Below, in pieces: positions 6,376 to 11,512 of a DNA stretch of 11,512 nt; the stretch's first letter is position 1, and every line of letters begins with the position of its first letter. Origin of the DNA: an uncultured Terrimonas sp. (GTDB taxonomy: Bacteria; Bacteroidota; Bacteroidia; Chitinophagales; Chitinophagaceae); NCBI GenBank assembly GCA_946886925.1, contig CAMPJQ010000039.1, positions 1-11,512 of the forward strand, written 5' to 3'. The notes beneath the pieces are model-generated. The model saw nothing but the letters and a program-made list of their open reading frames with translations. It was not told the DNA's origin and ran no database searches. The position numbers and the translations under genes are program-made.

Positions 6376-7331
6376 AAATACTTAAAACTTAGCGTATCGG
6401 CATACATTCTTTTACTATTCCCATTATCTGCAAATCTTATTTTTATCATGGCGGTTTTCCTCGGCGCCACTTTTCCATTGGAAAAATGCGTGTGGAAAAC
6501 GTAGTGATAATCACCTGCTTTATCTTTTACAATATCACCATGCCCCGATCCCTTTGACCCTGTAATTTTTTTACTGATGATGGGATTGCCCTCATATTTT
6601 TTCCATGGACCATAGGGGTTATCTGCAACCGCATATCCTACCGCATAATCAGGATTACGGAAATCGTTGGCGGAATAGAGCATATAATAAATGCTCCCGC
6701 GTTTTATTACTGTTGGACCTTCTGTAACCGTCCATTTCACCTGCTGTGTGTTCTCCCATGGCTGCGGGTGGATTACAGCGCTTATGCATTCCTGTAAGGT
6801 GCCGGGCTTTATTCCTGACAGATCATTACTTAGCTCCGCTACAAATATCCGGTTGCCATTCTGTAACCGTACATGATAGAGATAAAGCCTGCCATCATCG
6901 TCCTTAAACACAAAAGGATCAATCTGCTTTACATCCGCATCTATCGTATTTATATGAGTTTGCTTAAACGGCCCGGCCGGGTTATCGCTATGGGCTATGG
7001 CTATATGCTCATTGGCTGTGTAAGCCATATAATACCTGCTGTGGTGGCGAAATACCTGCGGAGCCCAAAAACCCTTTGTTCCAAAAGATGCACCTTTAGT
7101 AAGCACCCGTTGATCACTGGTTAAAGCCTTTCTCCAATGCTGCAAATCTTCCGATACATACCCATTAAATCCGGAGTCAACGTTAAAGCAATCCGTACCA
7201 TAGAGATAATATTTTCCACCTTCCTGGAATATAGTGGGGTCGGCAAGATAAATTTGTTCCGTTGCATACCTGATCTCTTCTTTAGCGGAACACAACAGCA
7301 ACGCCAACACATAATAAATGATCGGATACAT
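6360..7331 (-). CDS. Glycoside hydrolase family 43 (arabinosidase/xylosidase/galactanase type)
   Basis: This 323-residue protein is a single-domain five-bladed beta-propeller of GH43, inverting enzymes that remove arabinose, xylose or galactose from plant polysaccharides. All three catalytic carboxylates are visible: the base Asp31 in LADPTIF, the pKa-modulating Asp138 in IDPFVFKDDDG, and the acid Glu204 in TEGPTVI. His264 in GSGHGD matches the conserved ion-binding His of the propeller centre. The N-terminal MYPIIYYVLALLLCSA is a short hydrophobic leader with a weak lipobox (LLLC), so it is probably exported, but the signal is unusually short. There is no carbohydrate-binding or lectin domain. 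It lies 291 bases downstream of the GH5-like gene on the same strand and ends convergently with the anti-sigma gene. Family certain; specificity cannot be read off. Confidence 0.9.
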   Translation of the reverse strand: MYPIIYYVLALLLCSAKEEIRYATEQIYLADPTIFQEGGKYYLYGTDCFNVDSGFNGYVSEDLQHWRKALTSDQRVLTKGASFGTKGFWAPQVFRHHSRYYMAYTANEHIAIAHSDNPAGPFKQTHINTIDADVKQIDPFVFKDDDGRLYLYHVRLQNGNRIFVAELSNDLSGIKPGTLQECISAVIHPQPWENTQQVKWTVTEGPTVIKRGSIYYMLYSANDFRNPDYAVGYAVADNPYGPWKKYEGNPIISKKITGSKGSGHGDIVKDKAGDYHYVFHTHFSNGKVAPRKTAMIKIRFADNGNSKRMYADTLSFKYLKGRK

Positions 7332-7374
7332 CAGCAGCTATTTTAATCATCGCCCGGAGGCAGTATTTTTTACC

Positions 7375-7420
7375 ATGAGGCGAAGGCGCCTCATAAAGCG
7401 GGTGACCCTCATAAAGCAGG
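7375..7420. repeat. Perfect hairpin overlapping a direct repeat
   Basis: ATGAGGCG (7375-7382) and CGCCTCAT (7387-7394) form a perfect 8-base stem with an AAGG loop. The right arm is part of a 14-base direct repeat, CCTCATAAAGCGGG (7389-7402) and CCTCATAAAGCAGG (7407-7420), with one mismatch. It lies in the 291-base spacer (7332-7622) between the two glycoside hydrolase genes. A 243-base open frame there (7347-7589) shows no protein-like features and I treat it as noncoding. The function is unknown; attenuation or mRNA processing between the two genes is possible. Confidence 0.55.
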
Positions 7421-7508
7421 CGATACAGATGCTTCCTGGGTCAGCATGCCAAACAATAGTAACCATGTTGAGCATTTGCAATAAAGCCAAATCAACAATC
7501 TCCTGCTT

Positions 7509-7534
7509 GTCACCCTGACGAAGGAAGGGTCTGG
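7509..7534. repeat. Candidate interspersed repeat word in the GH43-GH5 spacer
   Basis: The stretch beginning GTCACCCTGACGAAGGAAGG resembles a word (GTCATCCTGACGAAGGAAGGATCT) that I recall as recurring in noncoding DNA of many Bacteroidota genomes. Its first seven bases, GTCACCC (7509-7515), are the exact inverse of GGGTGAC at 7400-7406, so the two could bound an element of about 116 bases. Only one copy of the word is in this window, so its repetitive nature rests on recollection. Confidence 0.3.
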
Positions 7535-7622
7535 TCAATGATGAATAGAATAGAAGACGTTGCACAGATGCTGCCTGCTGCTTTCCCATTGTAGCAGATC
7601 ATTGCTCTCTGCCATCAACATA

Positions 7623-8780
7623 TTACAACTTACCCGTTAGCTTTTTGATCAGGTCCGTTTCCGCTTTTCGGTATGGTGTTCCGTCTTTTCTGAATATATC
7701 ATGAAACCAAACCTCCGGCTCCCCTTTGTATGCTTTCTTCCAGCTATCCCAGGGATATATGGTTTGGGACTTGCCATCTACCAATCCCCAGTTGTATGCG
7801 GCTACATTGTATTTTTTTGCAATGGGCAATGAACCTTCAAAAGTGCTGTTGTTGCCACGGGCCATATATTCTGTGCAAAGAATTGGGCGACCATAGCGTT
7901 GCAGTTCCACTATATTTTTTTCAAAGGAAGCCGCACTATCGTAATTGTGAAAAGATATTACATCCGATTCCTCCACCATGAGTGTTTCAATGGGCTTCAG
8001 CTTTTCGGGAGCCGACCAGTCGCCCGACCATAAGCCCGCGGTAAGCGGTTGTTGCGGATTGGCAGAACGTGCCCACTCAAAAGCTTCCTTCAGTAAAACC
8101 AATACAATATCCGCTTTGTTCAGAGGCTCCATTTTACGGTAATATTCGTTGTTCATATTTTCCGGCTCATTCCATACATCCCAGCCCAGCACACGATCGT
8201 CTGATGCAAATTTCCCTACTACTGCTTTTACATAGGTTTCCAGCCGTGGGTATTGGGTGCTGTCTAACAAAGCTTCTTTTCCCGGGTTTTGCACCCATCC
8301 CGAATTGTGAACACCTGGCTTAGGTTCCCGCTGTGTACCCAGCTTAGGAAAAGGATCCCAAACGGAATCAAACAATACGAAAAGGGGTTTAATATGATGC
8401 CGGGATGCAATCTGTAAAAACGCATCCATGCGCTGCAAAAAACCTTCAGCATCCTGCTGGTACAGCAAATCATGCAGATATACTCTTACCGTATTCATGC
8501 CCAGCGAGGCCGCCCAGCCCAACTCACGGTTAATAGTAGCCGTATCAAATGTAGCTGCCTGCCACATTTCCAACTGGTTGATGGCAGTGCTGGGAACAAA
8601 ATCGCAGCCTACCAGCCATCCCTGCTTTGCATACCAGTCATTGGCCTGCTCCTTTGTCCAGATATCCCTTCCCGCTTCAGCTACTGCTTCAGTGTCTGTT
8701 CTTTTTTCTTCTTTGGGTTTGCATTGCTGAAAACTCAGGTTAAAAAATAAAGCGCTTAGTACGATCAGTCTAAATTTCAT
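7623..8780 (-). CDS. Clan-A glycoside hydrolase, GH5/cellulase-like lipoprotein
   Basis: This 385-residue enzyme is a (beta/alpha)8-barrel retaining glycoside hydrolase. The acid/base Glu205 stands in WDVWNEPEN (200-208) after a buried strand, and the nucleophile Glu304 in ILCTEYMAR (300-308). HNYD at 278-281 matches the His-x-Tyr site of clan-A enzymes, and TVRVYLHDLL (97-106) carries the conserved Arg on an early strand. The N-terminus is a signal peptide ending FQQC; Cys20 followed by a charged, Lys/Glu-rich stretch suggests a lipoprotein with a non-standard lipobox. Homologues are labelled variously as cellulase-family hydrolase or 1,4-beta-xylanase, so the substrate (mannan, xylan or galactan) is unresolved. 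The ATG at 8780 follows an A-rich leader. It lies 261 bases downstream of galM and upstream of GH43. Confidence 0.88.
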   Translation of the reverse strand: MKFRLIVLSALFFNLSFQQCKPKEEKRTDTEAVAEAGRDIWTKEQANDWYAKQGWLVGCDFVPSTAINQLEMWQAATFDTATINRELGWAASLGMNTVRVYLHDLLYQQDAEGFLQRMDAFLQIASRHHIKPLFVLFDSVWDPFPKLGTQREPKPGVHNSGWVQNPGKEALLDSTQYPRLETYVKAVVGKFASDDRVLGWDVWNEPENMNNEYYRKMEPLNKADIVLVLLKEAFEWARSANPQQPLTAGLWSGDWSAPEKLKPIETLMVEESDVISFHNYDSAASFEKNIVELQRYGRPILCTEYMARGNNSTFEGSLPIAKKYNVAAYNWGLVDGKSQTIYPWDSWKKAYKGEPEVWFHDIFRKDGTPYRKAETDLIKKLTGKL

Positions 8781-8798
8781 TACAGTTATTTTTGAATA

Positions 8799-8827
8799 TT
8801 AAGATAAAGGCGATGCCCGATTCACAA
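8799..8827 (-). promoter_or_regulatory. Weak Bacteroidota-type promoter candidate for the GH5-like gene
   Basis: On the minus strand TTG (8825-8827) precedes TATCTTAA (8799-8806) by 18 bases, and the start codon lies 18 bases further on. The -7 box keeps TAnnTT but not the final TG of the TAnnTTTG consensus. If real, the GH5-like gene is transcribed independently of galK-galM, which the long repeat-filled spacer would also suggest. Confidence 0.22.
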
Positions 8828-8838
8828 GCTATCCCATT

Positions 8839-8873
8839 CGGATTTCGGATTTTATCCTTCGGATTTGAATTTT
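8839..8873. repeat. CGGATTT heptamer array
   Basis: CGGATTT occurs at 8839-8845, 8846-8852 and 8860-8866, all in one 7-base phase, with a diverged unit TATCCTT (8853-8859) between and GAATTTT after. A second heptamer array, TTTATGG-TTTATGA-TTTATTG, follows at 8945-8965. Both are in the 261-base spacer between the GH5-like gene and galM, which contains no coding frame I can support. Confidence 0.6.
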
Positions 8874-9002
8874 ATCTGTGTTATTTTGGTTTCTTGCTTT
8901 TTGTAATTCAGTTCTTCTACCTCCCCATCACTTCTGCATTATAATTTATGGTTTATGATTTATTGTTGTAGTTTTTCGTTTGCCAATCACTTCCTTATTT
9001 CT

Positions 9003-9037
9003 CACATTTTCACATTTCCCACATTTCCCACATTTTC
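9003..9037. repeat. CACATTT tandem repeat next to the galM 3' end
   Basis: Four units start with CACATTT: one of 8 bases (9003-9010) and three of 9 bases (9011-9019, 9020-9028, 9029-9037), the middle two identical. The array ends five bases before the galM stop codon. On the galM transcript it reads as a purine-rich G/A/T run without hairpin, so it does not look like a terminator. Confidence 0.65.
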
Positions 9038-9041
9038 AAAT

Positions 9042-10229
9042 TCATCTCCCTCTCACGGAAAATTCATATACGGTAGAGGTCTTATATTCCTTTCCCGGTT
9101 CCAATACAATTGACGGAAAATTCTTTTGATTGGGCGCGTCGGGGAAATGCTGTGTTTCCAAACAAAACGCGGTTCTGAAATTATCCTTAGCTCCACTCTT
9201 AAAAGTATTTTTTCCCTGCATAAAATTGCCGCCGTAAAACTGAAGTCCGGGCTCGGTTGTATATACTTTCATTACAATGCCCGACTTATCGCCTGTTGCT
9301 TCTGCAGCTTCATGAAGCGTAACAGGATCATTTTCATTAAGTACAAAATTGTGATCGTACCCACTGCCATTTTTTAGCTGTTGGTTATTTACCGTATCAA
9401 TTCTTTTCCCGATAGCTGTTGGCTGGCGAAAATCAAATGGGGTTCCTTCTACATGTTCCAGTTTGCCTGTGGGTATTAATGTAGCGTCAACCGGTGTGTA
9501 TTTATCCGCATTGATCTGCAGCACGTGGTCATTAATGGTTCCGCTGCCTTCACCATTCAGGTTAAAAAAAGCATGATTGGTAAGGTTCACAACCGTTTTT
9601 TTATCGGTGGTGGCTTCATAATTTATTTTCAGTGAATTATTTGCCGCAAGGGTATAGAGTACCGTTATATTCAAATTTCCCGGAAAGCCTTCCTCACCGT
9701 CTTTGGATAAATATTTCAATTGTAATGTGGAATCATTCGGTTGAATGGCATCCCAAACCACATCCTGGTAACCTTTTTTTCCTCCATGCAATGTGTTGGG
9801 CCCATTGTTGGTAAACAAGGTGTAGGTTTTTCCATCTAAGCTAAACTTTCCTTTTGCAATCCGATTGCCTACCCGTCCTATCGTAGCGCCAAAATAAGGT
9901 TCGGTGGAATTTACATAGTCCTGCACATTTTTAAACCCAACCACCACATCAACAGGCTTACCATCCTTATCCGGCACGACAAGGCTCACCAGCCTGCCCC
10001 CGTAATTGGTGATGGCAGCGCAGGCACCAGCTTTGTTTTTCAGTGTATACAAGCCGGTAGATTTACCATCTATCGTGTCTTCAAAATTTTTATTCTCCAA
10101 TGAGGGCACACATGCGTTCACGACAGCAGTTTCTGCCCCGCTTTTTTCCGTATCCTGCTCTTTGACTCCCTGGTTACAGGCCGTTACCGCCACAAGGCAG
10201 GCAATTGTAAAGATTTTTATTTTTATCAT
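9042..10229 (-). CDS. galM: Aldose 1-epimerase (galactose mutarotase), lipoprotein form
   Basis: This 395-residue protein interconverts the alpha and beta anomers of galactose and glucose. Active-site residues of the family are visible: Arg123 in GNRI, His148 in TLHGG, the catalytic acid His219 in NLTNHAFFNL, Asp292 in GYDHNFVL and the catalytic base Glu358 in CLETQHFPDAPN. The N-terminus is a lipoprotein signal with lipobox VTAC (Cys18), followed by a Glu/Lys/Ala-rich linker to about residue 45, so the enzyme should be membrane-anchored outside the cytoplasm. It is about 45 residues longer than cytosolic GalM. It starts 24 bases after the galK stop, which makes a galK-galM operon very likely. 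Family certain; location inferred from the lipobox. Confidence 0.95.
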   Translation of the reverse strand: MIKIKIFTIACLVAVTACNQGVKEQDTEKSGAETAVVNACVPSLENKNFEDTIDGKSTGLYTLKNKAGACAAITNYGGRLVSLVVPDKDGKPVDVVVGFKNVQDYVNSTEPYFGATIGRVGNRIAKGKFSLDGKTYTLFTNNGPNTLHGGKKGYQDVVWDAIQPNDSTLQLKYLSKDGEEGFPGNLNITVLYTLAANNSLKINYEATTDKKTVVNLTNHAFFNLNGEGSGTINDHVLQINADKYTPVDATLIPTGKLEHVEGTPFDFRQPTAIGKRIDTVNNQQLKNGSGYDHNFVLNENDPVTLHEAAEATGDKSGIVMKVYTTEPGLQFYGGNFMQGKNTFKSGAKDNFRTAFCLETQHFPDAPNQKNFPSIVLEPGKEYKTSTVYEFSVRGR

Positions 10230-10253
10230 AACAATCGTTCGGGTTTTATTGAT

Positions 10254-11414
10254 TTATATTTCTTCTGTGCCGTCAGCTATTTGCACAACATAAGCGCTGA
10301 GTGTTAAGCCTGTAGCCTGCCTGTATTGTGTATTCACTTTTTCAACCAGTGCATCTACTGCATTTTCTTTTACAAGGTTAATACTGCATCCTCCAAAGCC
10401 GCCGCCCATCATCCTGGCGCCTAGCACATCTTTCTCATTGTGCACATATTGAACCAGCCAGTCGAGCTCGCTGCAGCTCACTTCATATTCCTTACTCAGG
10501 CCTTCATGCGTACGAAACATTTTTTGTCCTAATGCGGCTGTATCACCTTTTTTAAGATCATCACATGCGGCGAGTAAGCGAAGATTTTCTTCCAGCACAT
10601 ATTTGCAACGCTTATATATTAATGCGTCTTTTGGCAGCACGTGCTGCTGAAGCATTTCAAGCGACACGTCGCGCAGTGATTGTACTTTCGGCATTTGCTG
10701 CTGCACCCAGGCCACACCCTGTTCGCATTGTTGCCTGCGGGTATTGTATTCCGAAGATGCCAGCGAATGTGATACATTGGAATTAAAAAGTACGATCTTG
10801 ATCCCTTCCATGTGTAAAGGCACATACTGGTATTCAAGGCTCCGGCAATCCAATTGTATAGCATGATCTGCTTTACCAAACACAGATGCGAACTGATCCA
10901 TAATACCGCATTTTACACCCGCAAATTCATGCTCAGCGGCTTGTGCCATTTTTACCATTTGTATTTTAGATAGTCCCAATGCAAACAATTCATTCAATGA
11001 ATATAGAACACTGCATTCCACCGCGGCGGAAGATGATAGTCCCGCTCCTATTATAATATCCCCATCCAATACAAAGTTAAACCCGCCGATATCAATACCG
11101 TGTTTCGTTAACTGGTCAATTATGCCCAGCACATAATCCGTCCAGCTTTTTAACGGGCGCACTTCTGAAATCTTACAGGTGTACGTTTCATCAAATGCAA
11201 GTGAAGCAAGCTTTATGTTATCGTCATTTCTTTTGCTAACGGCAACATATGCGGCTTTATCTATAGCCGCGGGAAGCACAAATCCTTCATTATAATCGGT
11301 ATGCTCGCCAATGATATTTATTCTTCCGGGAGAACGGAACAGCATGGGCGCTGCATGAAAGCGTTCCCTGAAATTTTCCTTTAATGGCTCTGCATCATAT
11401 TTTCCGGGTATCAT
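10254..11414 (-). CDS. galK: Galactokinase
   Basis: This 386-residue cytoplasmic GHMP kinase phosphorylates alpha-galactose with ATP, the first committed step of the Leloir pathway. The galactokinase signature GRINIIGEHTDYNEGFVLP spans 30-48, the ATP-binding motif GAGLSSSAAVE is at 123-133, the catalytic base is Asp173 in GIMDQFAS, and the third GHMP motif MMGGGFGG is at 335-342. Length and order match the family, with no truncation. The ATG at 11414 is preceded on its strand by AAAAAAACATAAATAGTAAG, an A-rich leader without a Shine-Dalgarno sequence, as usual for Bacteroidota. It is followed 24 bases later by galM. The 98 bases upstream show no clear promoter and no supportable end of another gene. 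A galactose transporter, galT or galE is not in the window. Confidence 0.97.
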   Translation of the reverse strand: MIPGKYDAEPLKENFRERFHAAPMLFRSPGRINIIGEHTDYNEGFVLPAAIDKAAYVAVSKRNDDNIKLASLAFDETYTCKISEVRPLKSWTDYVLGIIDQLTKHGIDIGGFNFVLDGDIIIGAGLSSSAAVECSVLYSLNELFALGLSKIQMVKMAQAAEHEFAGVKCGIMDQFASVFGKADHAIQLDCRSLEYQYVPLHMEGIKIVLFNSNVSHSLASSEYNTRRQQCEQGVAWVQQQMPKVQSLRDVSLEMLQQHVLPKDALIYKRCKYVLEENLRLLAACDDLKKGDTAALGQKMFRTHEGLSKEYEVSCSELDWLVQYVHNEKDVLGARMMGGGFGGCSINLVKENAVDALVEKVNTQYRQATGLTLSAYVVQIADGTEEI

Positions 11415-11512
11415 CTTACTATTTATGTTTTTTTCTGATGCTCGATTGCCGGCATATCAGTTCCGGCTGAGGCACCAGTTTCGGCGACGGTATTTTTGAC
11501 CACTCTTTATTG

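Noticed and set aside
7347..7589. 80-codon minus-strand open frame in the spacer between the GH5-like and GH43 genes
   Set aside because: It covers the direct repeat, the hairpin and the repeat-like word, has no signal, domain or plausible start context, and its composition does not resemble a protein.
11415..11512. Possible C-terminal end of an upstream minus-strand gene at the right edge
   Set aside because: One frame is open to the edge for about 31 codons and another reads Ala/Thr/Glu-rich for 28 codons after a stop near the edge. Neither can be identified from so little sequence.

Overview
The window looks like chromosomal DNA of a Bacteroidota bacterium, most likely of the Chitinophagaceae or a close relative. 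The evidence is the gene content: a DUF6702-type secreted protein beside a HupE/UreJ membrane protein, an ECF sigma factor coupled to an anti-sigma protein with an outer-membrane barrel, and a GalM carrying a lipoprotein signal. Starts also sit behind A-rich leaders without Shine-Dalgarno sequences, and spacers carry short phased repeats. The genus is inference. I see no rRNA, tRNA, CRISPR array, transposase or phage gene.

Left part (1-3881). The minus strand carries a secreted protein of unknown function cut off by the window start, a large M1-family metallopeptidase, and upstream of it a small polytopic HupE/UreJ-family protein. A DUF6702-like secreted protein is transcribed divergently from the HupE gene. 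A long hairpin that includes the peptidase stop codon separates the peptidase from the partial gene.

Centre (4099-6302). A two-gene plus-strand operon encodes an ECF sigma factor and, overlapping it by one base, a 540-residue protein. That protein has a short cytoplasmic N-terminus, one inner-membrane helix, a long disordered periplasmic linker and a C-terminal beta-barrel-like domain. This is the layout of the dual membrane-spanning anti-sigma (Dma) proteins described in Bacteroides, and I regard it as the most interesting system here.

Right part (6360-11414). Four minus-strand genes, in transcription order, are galactokinase (galK), a lipoprotein aldose 1-epimerase (galM), a lipoprotein clan-A (GH5-like) glycoside hydrolase and a GH43 glycoside hydrolase. 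Together they suggest degradation of a plant-type glycan outside the cytoplasm, with released galactose mutarotated and then phosphorylated. No SusC/SusD pair or transporter is visible, so this is at most part of a polysaccharide-use locus.

The spacers at 3910-3935, 7375-7534 and 8834-9037 hold short direct repeats, several with an exact 7-base period.
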